DNA from: Paracoccaceae bacterium
GTDB taxonomy: Bacteria > Pseudomonadota > Alphaproteobacteria > Rhizobiales > Stappiaceae
Length of the DNA stretch: 62,021 bases
Direction of reading: 5' to 3'
NCBI GenBank assembly: GCA_013373445.1
Contig: JABXHV010000031.1
Location: 1 to 62,021 of the forward strand
A program made the translations under genes and the position numbers. The stretch's first letter is position 1. Each line of letters opens with the position of its first letter. The notes under the pieces were generated by a model. That model saw only the letters and a list, made by a program, of their open reading frames with translations, was not told the DNA's origin and did no database searches. This document shows positions 26,306 through 34,676 of the stretch, piece by piece.

Positions 26306-27583
26306 TCAGTCCATGTCGTTGAGTTCGTACTTGATTTCCTCGACTGCTTCAGCCGGTTCCATCTCACCGTTCAACGTCGGCACGAAATAGGTCGACATGA
26401 CGTCAAAGATCGGTCCAGCGATACCAGCCAAGGGCGACTTTGGATCAAAGATCATGTTTTCGGTCAAACTCGAATAAGTCGCATTCGGCTCCATGGCCTT
26501 ATAATCCGCCGAGGCAGTCACCGGCCCATAAGCTGGAATGTGACCAGCAGTCGCCCAAAACAGGGAGTTCTTGGAAATCCAACTCATTACTTCAAGTACG
26601 GCGGCACGCTTTGCATCGCTCATTTCCTTGCCCTTGTTGGCCGGAATTGCAAAAGCGTGACTGTCTGCATAAGTCGATGGGTGATCAAAGATGACGGGGA
26701 GTTCAACTGCCCCCCATTCAAACAGTTTGCCCTGCTTGTGCAGGTCAACCATGGTTGGAACTTCCCACACACCGTTGATCATCATTGAGGCTTCGCCAGA
26801 TGTGAACAATGCAACGGTTGCCGGATAGTCCGTATAGGTCGATTGCAGACCAGCGTTAGTCCATTCCTGGAGAACCGACAAGGCATTCTCCAGCTTTTTC
26901 TCGTTGTCGCCAACAAGGAACTCACCATCTGTCATGAGTTCTCCGTCCTGCTGACCCATCAAAGAATAAATGGTCCGGAACATGAAGTTGCCATCAGCTG
27001 TGACGCTACCAAGCGGAAATTTGACGCCGGCTTCTTTGAGGGAATTCAACATATCGGTAAATTCTTCCCGAGAGCCCATACCTTTCGGCACGCCATCATC
27101 GGTCAATAGCCCAGCTTCGCCCAGTATGTCCTTGTTGTAGTAAAGAACGATCGGATGTGTATCGAGCGGAACAGCATATTGTGCGTCATCGACCGTAACA
27201 GCAGACCAGGTCGCCGGCGCGTAATCACTTTCGCTCAGGCCCATCGCACTCCAGTCAGCAGAAGTGATCTTCTGCAAGATGCCTTGTTCAACGGCCAATG
27301 GAATGCGGCTGGCGTGATAAGTCATCACATCAGGAGCCTCACCAACGGCTGCCGACGTCTGTACCTTCGAGTAGAAGGGAATGCCCCACTCCAACGTGGT
27401 GGCGTCGATCTTGATTTCGCCAGCATGCGCCGAATTGAAGTCTTCAATCATTTGCTTCATTCGAACGCCATCGCCGCCGGCAAGAAAGTCCCACCACACA
27501 ACGGTTTCTTCGGCGTGTGCCGTCGATGAAAACACCGCGGCGACAAGGGCAGCACCAGCTGCCAAACCTTTCAATCCAGACAT
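26306..27583 (-). CDS. Sugar ABC importer periplasmic binding protein (family 1)
   Basis: A strong GGGAGGAAG precedes the ATG. The 425-residue protein has a Sec signal peptide (cleavage near TAHAEE, residue 24). The mature protein begins TVVWWDFLAGGDG, typical of family 1 carbohydrate-binding proteins, and contains PDVMTYHASR and MINGVWEVP. It should bind the sugar in the periplasm and hand it to the permeases at 24503-26226. The neighbouring GH51 enzyme suggests an arabinose-containing oligosaccharide or glycoside as ligand; that is inference from context. Confidence 0.92.
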   Translation of the reverse strand: MSGLKGLAAGAALVAAVFSSTAHAEETVVWWDFLAGGDGVRMKQMIEDFNSAHAGEIKIDATTLEWGIPFYSKVQTSAAVGEAPDVMTYHASRIPLAVEQGILQKITSADWSAMGLSESDYAPATWSAVTVDDAQYAVPLDTHPIVLYYNKDILGEAGLLTDDGVPKGMGSREEFTDMLNSLKEAGVKFPLGSVTADGNFMFRTIYSLMGQQDGELMTDGEFLVGDNEKKLENALSVLQEWTNAGLQSTYTDYPATVALFTSGEASMMINGVWEVPTMVDLHKQGKLFEWGAVELPVIFDHPSTYADSHAFAIPANKGKEMSDAKRAAVLEVMSWISKNSLFWATAGHIPAYGPVTASADYKAMEPNATYSSLTENMIFDPKSPLAGIAGPIFDVMSTYFVPTLNGEMEPAEAVEEIKYELNDMD

Positions 27584-27631
27584 TAATCTTCCTCCCGTGA
27601 AGTGCGACCCTCCAGTCGCAATAGTTTCGCC

Positions 27632-29140
27632 TTAAAGCTGCACCCTAATCATCGAATAAGAAAGTGAGGGCACAGACAGGCTGAGTTTACCACCGGAAAG
27701 CTTGGCTCCTCCGCCAACCTCCGGCTTGACGTTATTTGGATTGTTTTTCGTATTTTTTGCTTCCAAATCCTGATGTTTTATCAAGGTGTGCTCTACGGTT
27801 TTGGCTGTACCGAAACCTTCAATTTCAAGGTCTATCTCCAACGGCTCATCCGCGCTGCGGTTCACTGCAAAGAATGTAAGCGTTCCGTTGGTTGCGTCAT
27901 GCACTCCGGAAATATCCAGATAGCTCACTCCTGCTGCGACGTCGGCGTTGTAGGTGAGGCTGTCGACATCAAGCTGCAGCGCCGTCCCGCGACCGTAAAG
28001 CGACGCAAACTGGAATGGATAGTAGATCGTCTGCTTCCACGCGGCTCCACCTGGAGCTGTCATGATCGGTGCAATCACATTAACAAGCTGAGCGATACAC
28101 GCCATACGTACAACGTCCGACCTGCGAATAAAGGTGTTCAGAATACAGCCTACCTGGAGAACATCTTCAAAATTATAGATGTCTTCGAGCAATGCCGGAG
28201 CATGTGGCCAGCCCCAGTCCTTGATACGCTCCATGTCGTTTTCACGCTCGTGGTACCAGACATTCCACTCATCAAACGAGATACCGACAGTCTTGGAAGA
28301 ACGCTTCTTGCCTTTGATGTAATCAATGACGCCGCTCACTGTCCCGATGTAGCGATCAAGCTTCTCTGGCAGAGCCAAAAACTCTGCGGTGTTTTTCTCA
28401 TAATTCTCAAAATACATATGCAGAGAAATATGATCGACGTTTTCGTAAGTATGGTCGAGCACAGTCGCTTCCCATTCCGGGAAGGTCGTCATACCTGGCC
28501 CTGAAGACCCGCAGACAATGAGCTCCAGACTCTGGTCGTAGGCTCGCATTGCCTTCGCGGTCTCATTCGCCAGATGCCCATACTCAGCAGCGGACTTGGC
28601 GCCCACTTGCCAAGGACCATCCATTTCATTTCCAAGACACCAGACCTTGACGTCCCATGGATCAGCACGACCATTTTTTCGGCGCAGATCGGACCAATAA
28701 GTCCCGCCCTCATGGTTCACGTATTCCAGAAAGGCACGGGCCTCATCCAGACCACGAGAGCCCAGGTTCACCGCAAGCATCATTTCGGTGTTGGCCTTCT
28801 CTGCCCAATCGGCAAACTCATGAATGCCAACCTGATTGGACTCAGATGTATGCCAGGCAAGATCCAACCTGGTTGGGCGGTCCTCCTTCGGGCCAATCCC
28901 ATCTTCCCAATTGTAAGCTGAAACAAAATTACCGCCTGGGTATCTGCAGATGGGTGTATCAAGCCCTCGCACCAGATCGATCACGTCCTGCCGCATTCCA
29001 CTGCTATCAGCAGTCGGATGATCTGGTTCATAGATGCCGGTGTAAACCGCACGTCCCAGGTGCTCAAGAAATGAACCGTAGAGTCGCTTGTCTATGTCCG
29101 CTATAATGTAGCGGGCATGTGCCGTAACGCGAGCTTTCAC
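27632..29140 (-). CDS. GH51 alpha-L-arabinofuranosidase, cytoplasmic
   Basis: A GTG start at 29140 is well placed after GGGGGAGGCGGA. The 502-residue length is normal for GH51. The acid/base Glu lies in WCLGNEMDGPW (near residue 175) and the nucleophile Glu in ISFDEWNVWY (near residue 292). There is no signal peptide, so the enzyme works inside the cell on imported arabinosides, releasing L-arabinose from non-reducing ends. It sits between its likely regulator and the binding-protein gene and has a palindromic operator just upstream. Confidence 0.95.
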   Translation of the reverse strand: MKARVTAHARYIIADIDKRLYGSFLEHLGRAVYTGIYEPDHPTADSSGMRQDVIDLVRGLDTPICRYPGGNFVSAYNWEDGIGPKEDRPTRLDLAWHTSESNQVGIHEFADWAEKANTEMMLAVNLGSRGLDEARAFLEYVNHEGGTYWSDLRRKNGRADPWDVKVWCLGNEMDGPWQVGAKSAAEYGHLANETAKAMRAYDQSLELIVCGSSGPGMTTFPEWEATVLDHTYENVDHISLHMYFENYEKNTAEFLALPEKLDRYIGTVSGVIDYIKGKKRSSKTVGISFDEWNVWYHERENDMERIKDWGWPHAPALLEDIYNFEDVLQVGCILNTFIRRSDVVRMACIAQLVNVIAPIMTAPGGAAWKQTIYYPFQFASLYGRGTALQLDVDSLTYNADVAAGVSYLDISGVHDATNGTLTFFAVNRSADEPLEIDLEIEGFGTAKTVEHTLIKHQDLEAKNTKNNPNNVKPEVGGGAKLSGGKLSLSVPSLSYSMIRVQL

Positions 29141-29165
29141 TCCGCCTCCCCCAATATATCATTAT

Positions 29166-29183
29166 TTCCGGTTTATACCGGAC
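29166..29183 (-). promoter_or_regulatory. Palindromic operator upstream of the GH51 gene
   Basis: TCCGGT (29167-29172) and ACCGGA (29177-29182) are perfect inverted arms around TTAT. The 18-base block differs at only a few positions from the block at 23271-23288 in front of the divergent ATPase gene. The ArsR-type regulator encoded next door is the obvious candidate to bind both. Confidence 0.7.
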
Positions 29184-29245
29184 TTGATGTTATACTAACG
29201 GTGAAGAGCCCAGTCCCGTCAAGTAAAAATTGTAGGACAAATCAC

Positions 29246-30169
29246 TTAGGACAGGATGCGAAGAACGATATCCTGATCGTAATTGCCGAAGCCTCTTCCA
29301 AAAATATTGATCCCGCCGGGGTGGGCCGCGTCTTCGTGAACACCGATGCGCATCCGGATTGAGCGGTGTTGATCAACCTGCAAGTCGCTTAGCGTAACAT
29401 TAGATATCTGGACGCCATCAACAAAACTGCCGAATTCATTGATCCGCCAGTTCTTCAATTTCCCATACTGAGAGCCGGAGTTCTTCCACCATGTGGGTGT
29501 GTAAACTCCACGTTTGTCGCCAAAATCTCCTGGCGAGGTCCACGTTCCGACATCAATTCCATTTACCTGCAGGAAGATGTCGGATGGCCAGTCTGCCGCA
29601 GTGCCAGGCACCTCGGAACTCAGCTCCATCGAAAACTCAATCGCAGAGATTTCCGAGCTTCTAAGCTTGGTATTATTGGGAAACTGGTACTCAACGGACC
29701 CTCGTGTAAACCACAACAGTGCGGCGCGCATACGATCTGGTTCGAGAAACGTATCAGGCACATCAAGCAGACCGATAACCCCTTCATTGGAGCACATGCC
29801 GCAGGGTCCTGTTACATCAGCGGCCGTATAAAGGCCAATGGGCATCGCAACCTCGATCGTATCCTTGCTGACGCCCGCAATATCATCACGAAAACCAACA
29901 AGTATCTCTGTAAAGGCAGTTCTGCAGACCTTCTGGCTTCCTTTGCGCGCTTTCCGGTTCTCCGTCGAGATCAATCCACAGTCTTCAAGAATTTGTAGAT
30001 TTGACGACACAGTTGACTGCGGAAGCCCAAGTTCTTCGGAGATCTGGTTGACGTTCTTTTGATCGCCCGAACGCAACAATTTCAGAATTGAGACCCGAAC
30101 CTCGCTTGCAAGACCCTTGATCACATCGGGTCGTTCGGAGGGATCAATCAGAAGAATTTTTGCGGGCAT
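29246..30169 (-). CDS. ArsR-type winged-helix regulator with large C-terminal sensing domain
   Basis: The likely start is the ATG at 30169 (307 residues); one at 30214 is also open and neither has a clear ribosome site. Residues 14-80 form a winged helix with recognition segment QISEELGLPQSTVSSNLQIL, typical of ArsR repressors. The remaining 220 residues are unusual for ArsR proteins, which are normally about 100 residues. They contain GPCGMCSNEG near residue 123 and a beta-rich, Trp/Gly-rich region (RGVYTPTWWKNSGSQYG, LKNWRINEFGSF) that looks like a ligand-binding fold. It heads the GH51 and importer genes, so an arabinose-related effector is a fair guess. The C-terminal domain family was not recognised. 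Confidence 0.82.
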   Translation of the reverse strand: MPAKILLIDPSERPDVIKGLASEVRVSILKLLRSGDQKNVNQISEELGLPQSTVSSNLQILEDCGLISTENRKARKGSQKVCRTAFTEILVGFRDDIAGVSKDTIEVAMPIGLYTAADVTGPCGMCSNEGVIGLLDVPDTFLEPDRMRAALLWFTRGSVEYQFPNNTKLRSSEISAIEFSMELSSEVPGTAADWPSDIFLQVNGIDVGTWTSPGDFGDKRGVYTPTWWKNSGSQYGKLKNWRINEFGSFVDGVQISNVTLSDLQVDQHRSIRMRIGVHEDAAHPGGINIFGRGFGNYDQDIVLRILS

Positions 30170-30282
30170 GGCGAGGTCACGGCTTGCTGACGAGGAAATT
30201 TTAAATATCAGCATTTCCGATATAAATAAAGCCCCACGCGCTGTTGCGGCGCAAAACGACCAAATATGACCTGGTCCGAGGA

Positions 30283-31062
30283 TTAACTTCCGTGGGCTGT
30301 TGCACCCAATTGGCGGGAGATACTGCGACAGACATTTTGAAGTGCCTCACGACTCTCTTCGATCGTCTTTATTGATGTGCCTGATAACCGCTCCACAAAC
30401 GGGATGGTCATCGCGGCAACGACCTGACCGCTGAAATCACGTATCGGCGCCGAGATGTTGTAGACGCCGCCGAGCGTCAAGGATGGGGTTTCACAGACCC
30501 CCTTTTCTCGCACGTCAGGCAACCCATTGATGAAATCCGCACGGCGATCTTCAGATCCCTCAGCAGCTTCCAGCAGGGCGGCCAACGCCCGTTCCTCTTT
30601 CCAGGCGGCCAGAACACGCCCAGACGCAGTATCGAAGAGTGGGATTTGCGCGCCGAGACGCACCAAAGTGATATTGTTGTCCTGACAATCGACCTGAGCG
30701 ATGACCAACACCCGCCCGGAATGCAGAATCGCCATGTGAAGGGACTGATTGATTTCATCTGCCAGCCGCTGCATTTCCTCACCGGCAATCGCCGTAAGGC
30801 GGCGAATTGGTGGATGCTTGTGCGCGATCTCGAACATCTTGGTTGTCAAAGCATAGCGGTCACCATCATCAGACAGCTCAACATAGCCGCGCTGACGCAG
30901 CACCATAAGCATACGAAAAATCTCTGAAGTTGTGCGCCCGAGTGCTTTTGCAATTTCGACTTGGGTCATTCCGCGCGATTCTCCAGCGAGCATCTCCAGG
31001 ATGTCCAAGCCCTTGGAAAGCGCTGGAGCGCGATACTTATCATCGTCAGGAATCTCAGTCAT
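30283..31062 (-). CDS. IclR-family transcriptional regulator
   Basis: This 259-residue protein has the IclR two-domain layout. A winged helix occupies about 12-75 (LSKGLDILEMLA, then TQVEIAKALGRTTSEIFRML), and the effector domain about 80-250 has GGVYNISAPIRDFSGQVVAA. Length is normal for the family. It is transcribed away from the binding-protein-like/CoA-transferase operon at 31208 and is the closest regulator to it and to the catabolic cluster further right. IclR proteins commonly respond to aromatic or sugar-acid intermediates; the effector is unknown here. Confidence 0.93.
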   Translation of the reverse strand: MTEIPDDDKYRAPALSKGLDILEMLAGESRGMTQVEIAKALGRTTSEIFRMLMVLRQRGYVELSDDGDRYALTTKMFEIAHKHPPIRRLTAIAGEEMQRLADEINQSLHMAILHSGRVLVIAQVDCQDNNITLVRLGAQIPLFDTASGRVLAAWKEERALAALLEAAEGSEDRRADFINGLPDVREKGVCETPSLTLGGVYNISAPIRDFSGQVVAAMTIPFVERLSGTSIKTIEESREALQNVCRSISRQLGATAHGS

Positions 31063-31207
31063 GCATCACCCCAAAATTGCGTCTCAGAAGCTTATACAGC
31101 CTCCAATTAATATGAAAGCAATCTCTCACAAATGAAATTTATTTTTGACATATAAAATAGACTTTTATTTTTGAATTTATGCGATAGAATGCAAATGGGA
31201 GGAAATG
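31063..31207. promoter_or_regulatory. Divergent promoter of the IclR gene and the CoA-transferase operon
   Basis: The gap is strikingly A/T-rich. It has a direct repeat TTTATTTTTGA at 31138-31148 and 31164-31174 and a TTGACA at 31145-31150 that could be the -35 of the rightward operon. The repeats bracket that element, as expected for a regulator site. A strong GGGAGG (31197-31202) favours the ATG at 31208 for the next gene. Confidence 0.5.
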
Positions 31208-32365
31208 ATGAACGCAAAAATCACTCTGCGCGGGATGACTTGGTCTGATCCCCGTGGTTATGATCCCCTCGTTGCAGCGGCGGAAAAATTTAGCCAGAAG
31301 CATTCGAACGTCAGCATCGTTTGGGACAAGCGCTCCCTGCAAGGCTTTGAAAGCAACCCGGTGGATGAGCTCGCGCAAACTTACGATCTTATGGTCGTGG
31401 ATCATCCTCATGTTGGTGCCGTTGTGTCGGAGAGCTGCCTCCTACCCATAGATTCCCCCGAAACGGAGCCTGCGCTGTTGCAGCTCGCTTCAGAAAGCGT
31501 CGGCAAGAGTTTTGAAAGCTATTATTACAAAGGTCACCAATGGGCCCTGCCGCTTGACGCGGCCGCACAAGTCCAAGCAATACGGACCGACATCCTGGAC
31601 CAACCGGCCTCCACCTGGACCGAAGTGATCGATCATGCCCGCAGAGGCAAAGCAATCTGGCCATTGCGCCCACCACACAACCTGATGTCCTTTTTCACAC
31701 TGATGGCCAATCAGGGGACCCCTTGCGGAATTCTGCCACATACATTCGCCAACCAACCAGCCGGACTAAAAGTGCTGGAGGCAATGCAGACGCTGCACGA
31801 TCTGGTAGATCCAGTTTGCCATGACATGGACCCCATCGCCGCACTCGACGCGCTGACGAACAGTCTGACGCTTGCGATTGCACCGCATACCTACCTCTAC
31901 AAAGGCTACGCAAACGCAGGCTATCGGCCGCACCACGTGACCTTTCATGACATACCAAGCTTGGGAAACGCCGGGCCACTGGGGTCCGCATTGGGCGGAA
32001 CGGGTATTGCGATTTCCGCCCGCACCGAGCATCCGGAAATTTGCAAGACATTTAGTCTCTGGGTGGCTGGGAGTGAAATCCAGTCAGGCCTTTACGCTCA
32101 ATCAAATGGCCAGCCCGGAAACGCTGCGGCCTGGAGTTCTAAAAGCGTCAATGAACCCGTCTCAAATGCCTATTACAACACACGTATGACCCATGAGGCA
32201 GCCTGGCTGCGACCACGTCACAACGGATATATGGGCTTCCAGCAAGAAGGCTCGGAAATCCTCACAAACATCCTTAAGGGCAGGACGAGCCATAAGGCCG
32301 GACTTGAAGCCATGTCCGCGCGTTTCGATGTGAGCTTCAACAACGAAAATAAGAACCTGCTATGA
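31208..32365 (+). CDS. Solute-binding-protein-like protein without signal peptide
   Basis: The 385-residue protein resembles family 1 extracellular sugar-binding proteins: it opens ITLRGMTWSDPRGYDPLVAA and continues with YDLMVVDHPHVG, KGHQWALPLDAAAQV and TGIAISARTEHPE. It starts straight into the mature fold, with no signal peptide, and no start codon exists upstream that would add one, so it should stay in the cytoplasm. It is not next to permease genes; instead its stop overlaps the start of a CaiB-type CoA-transferase (32362-32365). A cytoplasmic ligand-binding or enzyme-partner role is more likely than transport. The exact role is unknown. Confidence 0.82.
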   Translation: MNAKITLRGMTWSDPRGYDPLVAAAEKFSQKHSNVSIVWDKRSLQGFESNPVDELAQTYDLMVVDHPHVGAVVSESCLLPIDSPETEPALLQLASESVGKSFESYYYKGHQWALPLDAAAQVQAIRTDILDQPASTWTEVIDHARRGKAIWPLRPPHNLMSFFTLMANQGTPCGILPHTFANQPAGLKVLEAMQTLHDLVDPVCHDMDPIAALDALTNSLTLAIAPHTYLYKGYANAGYRPHHVTFHDIPSLGNAGPLGSALGGTGIAISARTEHPEICKTFSLWVAGSEIQSGLYAQSNGQPGNAAAWSSKSVNEPVSNAYYNTRMTHEAAWLRPRHNGYMGFQQEGSEILTNILKGRTSHKAGLEAMSARFDVSFNNENKNLL

Positions 32366-33495
32366 CCCTACTACCGCTTTCGGGCCTTAAGGTCCTCGAT
32401 TTCAGTCAGTTCTTGGCCGGACCCTACGCAGCGCTTAAACTCGCAGACCTTGGCGCCGAAGTGGTCAAGGTGGAAAAGGCGGGAACGGGCGATCTGTCTC
32501 GCTATCTTTACCTGACAGACGTCAAAGTGAGCGGTGAGAGCACGATCTTCCATGCAATCAACCGCAACAAGAAGAGCGTTGCCGTCAACTTGAAGTCTGA
32601 AGCTGATAAGAAAGCGTTGCGCGAACTGGTCAAAGATGCAGACGTCATGCTTCAAAACTTCCGCCCGGGTGTCATTGACCGTCTCGGCTTTGGCTATGAA
32701 GACGTGAAGACACTCAACCCGAAAATAGTCTATGGTTCTGTTACCGGCTACGGCAGCGATGGACCTTGGGTCGACCTGCCGGGGCAGGATCTTCTGGCCC
32801 AGGCGCGGTCCGGTGTGATGTGGCTCACCGGCGGTCAGAATGATGGTCCCGTCGCCGTTGGACTACCAATTGCCGATGTACTGGCTGGTGCTTCACTAGC
32901 ACACGGCATTCTTGCCTTGTTGTTCCGCCGTGAGCGACATGGGATAGGCGGTTGCACGGAAACATCACTGGTCGAAGCTCTCGCAGATCTCCAGTTCGAA
33001 GTCCTGACAACCTGGTTCAACGACGGCAATCGACGCCCACAGCGCTCTGCGCAAAACCCGGCTCATGCTTACCTGGCTGCTCCGTACGGCGTTTACGCAA
33101 CATCTGACGGCCACATGGCGATTGCCATGGGTAAACTGGACCTTTTGGCTGAACTGACAGGCCTATCTGGCACAACAGCCTTGCTTGATGCTTTCACTCA
33201 ACGCGACACGATCAAAAAAGAACTGGCTGCAAGGCTTGTGGAAGGAACGACAGCCCAGTGGCAGGTCAAATTCGAAGCGGCCGACATATGGGCCGCCCCA
33301 GTAATGGACTGGGAAGAACTGCAGGACAGCGGCGTCATGGAAACGCTGGACATGACTCAGGAGATCCACCGCGACGGGATATCTATGAGAACAACCCGGC
33401 TGCCTTTCAAGATCGATGGCGAACGACCGGCCTCGGATAGAGCCGCGCCGAAACTTGGAGAAGCCAACGAGCTTTTAACGAAAGGTTGGAGCTAG
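32362..33495 (+). CDS. Family III (CaiB/BaiF) CoA-transferase
   Basis: The 377-residue protein opens with the family motif LKVLDFSQFLAGPYAALKLADLGAEVVKVE, split across residues 9-39. It has NRNKKSVAVNLK and LQNFRPGVIDRLG, and the catalytic Asp sits in LPGQDLLAQA near residue 143. Family III enzymes move CoA between carboxylic acids such as formyl/oxalyl, carnitine or succinyl/dicarboxylate pairs. It is coupled by a four-base overlap to the signal-less binding-protein-like gene. The acid it acts on cannot be told from sequence; a MaoC-type hydratase gene lies about 1.2 kb to the right and may belong to the same pathway. Confidence 0.93.
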   Translation: MTLLPLSGLKVLDFSQFLAGPYAALKLADLGAEVVKVEKAGTGDLSRYLYLTDVKVSGESTIFHAINRNKKSVAVNLKSEADKKALRELVKDADVMLQNFRPGVIDRLGFGYEDVKTLNPKIVYGSVTGYGSDGPWVDLPGQDLLAQARSGVMWLTGGQNDGPVAVGLPIADVLAGASLAHGILALLFRRERHGIGGCTETSLVEALADLQFEVLTTWFNDGNRRPQRSAQNPAHAYLAAPYGVYATSDGHMAIAMGKLDLLAELTGLSGTTALLDAFTQRDTIKKELAARLVEGTTAQWQVKFEAADIWAAPVMDWEELQDSGVMETLDMTQEIHRDGISMRTTRLPFKIDGERPASDRAAPKLGEANELLTKGWS

Positions 33496-33528
33496 CGGTC
33501 TTAAGCCTCAACAGATCAATGAAACAAC

Positions 33529-33560
33529 AAAGGCGGCTCCAAAGCCGCCTTTCTCTTTTG
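33529..33560. terminator. Strong intrinsic terminator between convergent genes
   Basis: AAAGGCGGCT and AGCCGCCTTT form a perfect ten-pair stem with a four-base loop, followed by CTCTTTTGTTCTTTT on the plus strand. The minus strand also has a T-rich tail, so it probably serves both the CoA-transferase and the SDR transcripts. Confidence 0.9.
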
Positions 33561-33620
33561 TTCTTTTATCTCAACAAGGGACTGTCCAAGTCCCCGCTGA
33601 TATCAAGCCGGTTGTCGAAG

Positions 33621-34358
33621 TTATGCAGTCCAGCCGCCATCGATGACGTGCTCTGTGCCGGTTGTGAACCCACTTTCGTCAGATGCAAGATAGGCAACGA
33701 GTGCAGCGATTTCATCCGGTTGACCAATACGGCCCATGGGCTGGCGAGAAATGAATTGCTGCAAAGCCGATTCATAATCACCAGTATCGCGAAGGCGCTG
33801 ATGCAGGCTCGGACTATCAACCGTGCCTGGACAAATCGAATTACAACGGATGCCATGCGTCACGTAATCTGCAGCAACGGAACGCGTTAGACCGGCAACA
33901 GCAGCCTTGGATGCCGAATAGATGCAACGATTGACAGGCGCAGTGATCGGCCCGGCAACGGAGGACATGTTGATGATCGAGCCCTTACCCTTTCCAAGCA
34001 TATCAGGCAGCACAGCACGAATCATGCGGAACTGAGCTTTCGCATTGAGATCAAATGCAAAGTCCCAATCATCTTCAGTTGCTTGTTCAATGTTGCCGGC
34101 GTGAACAACTCCAGCGCAGTTGAAGAGAATATCGACAGCGCCGATATCAGCAATAAGAGCCTCGATCGCTGACTTGTCGAGAACGTTGAGGACCCGAGTT
34201 TCAACTCCAGGCGTCCCTTCAATCTCCTTCAACACCTCAGCATTGATATCAGTCGCTATCACCCGAGCACCTTCTTGGGCCATTCGCAACACCGAGGCAC
34301 GTCCAATACCTTGTGCTGCAGCAGTCACAAGAGCGGTTTTTCCTTCAAGTCTTTTCAT
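33621..34358 (-). CDS. Short-chain dehydrogenase, 2-keto-3-deoxy-sugar-acid dehydrogenase-like
   Basis: The ATG at 34358 follows AAGGAAAC and gives 245 residues. Classical SDR features are present: cofactor motif TAAAQGIGRA near residue 12, an acidic residue after the second strand (ATDINAE) that favours NAD over NADP, the FNCAGVV motif, and the active-site pair YSASK with its upstream Ser. The opening MKRLEGKTALVTAAAQGIGR resembles the group containing 2-keto-3-deoxy-L-fuconate/rhamnonate dehydrogenases and type 2 hydroxybutyrate dehydrogenase. With a sugar mutarotase, a lactonase-like amidohydrolase and an acid-sugar dehydratase nearby, oxidation of a 2-keto-3-deoxy acid is the best guess. 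It is the last gene of a leftward run that begins at 41879. Confidence 0.9.
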   Translation of the reverse strand: MKRLEGKTALVTAAAQGIGRASVLRMAQEGARVIATDINAEVLKEIEGTPGVETRVLNVLDKSAIEALIADIGAVDILFNCAGVVHAGNIEQATEDDWDFAFDLNAKAQFRMIRAVLPDMLGKGKGSIINMSSVAGPITAPVNRCIYSASKAAVAGLTRSVAADYVTHGIRCNSICPGTVDSPSLHQRLRDTGDYESALQQFISRQPMGRIGQPDEIAALVAYLASDESGFTTGTEHVIDGGWTA

Positions 34359-34378
34359 CTTGTTTCCTTCGCCAGTCG

Positions 34379-34676
34379 TCAAGAGCCACCGTTCCAGTCT
34401 ACCAAACGCAGCGAGCTCGCCGGTTCGATTGGCTCATTATTTTTATCAGTGAGGATAGACGCACCACGGCCGAGTGCTTCCAATTCGGTTAAGATCAGTT
34501 TTCGTTAGCACATCCCGAACAGCGATGTCACACGGGTTGATCTTGCTCAAAAGGAGAAAATCAAGCGTCAAACGCTCACCCTCCCTTTCGATGCCTTGCG
34601 CGGATCCGACCTCAAGCTGTTGCGACGCAACCCGAGCATTGTTCTTGTCAGCATGCGGAGAAGGGTGCGATTTCAT
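34379..34676 (-). pseudogene. Small gene of unknown family, apparently split by a one-base frameshift
   Basis: An ATG at 34676 overlaps the MaoC stop and opens a frame of 76 codons beginning MKSHPSPHADKNNARVASQ. At codons 58-60 the frame meets an AAAA run. Removing one A there joins it to a second open frame (ILTELEALGRGASILTDKNN, ending VDWNGGS) that stops 20 bases before the SDR start. The joined protein would be about 100 residues with helical character. Either the gene is broken, or the base call at the A-run is wrong, or slippage occurs. I do not recognise the family; its place between MaoC and SDR suggests a pathway role. Confidence 0.45.

Noticed and set aside
30170-30282. A third full copy of the arabinoside operator before the regulator gene
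   Set aside because: Only one arm (TTCCGATATA near 30215) resembles it; the second arm is missing, so it is at most a half-site.
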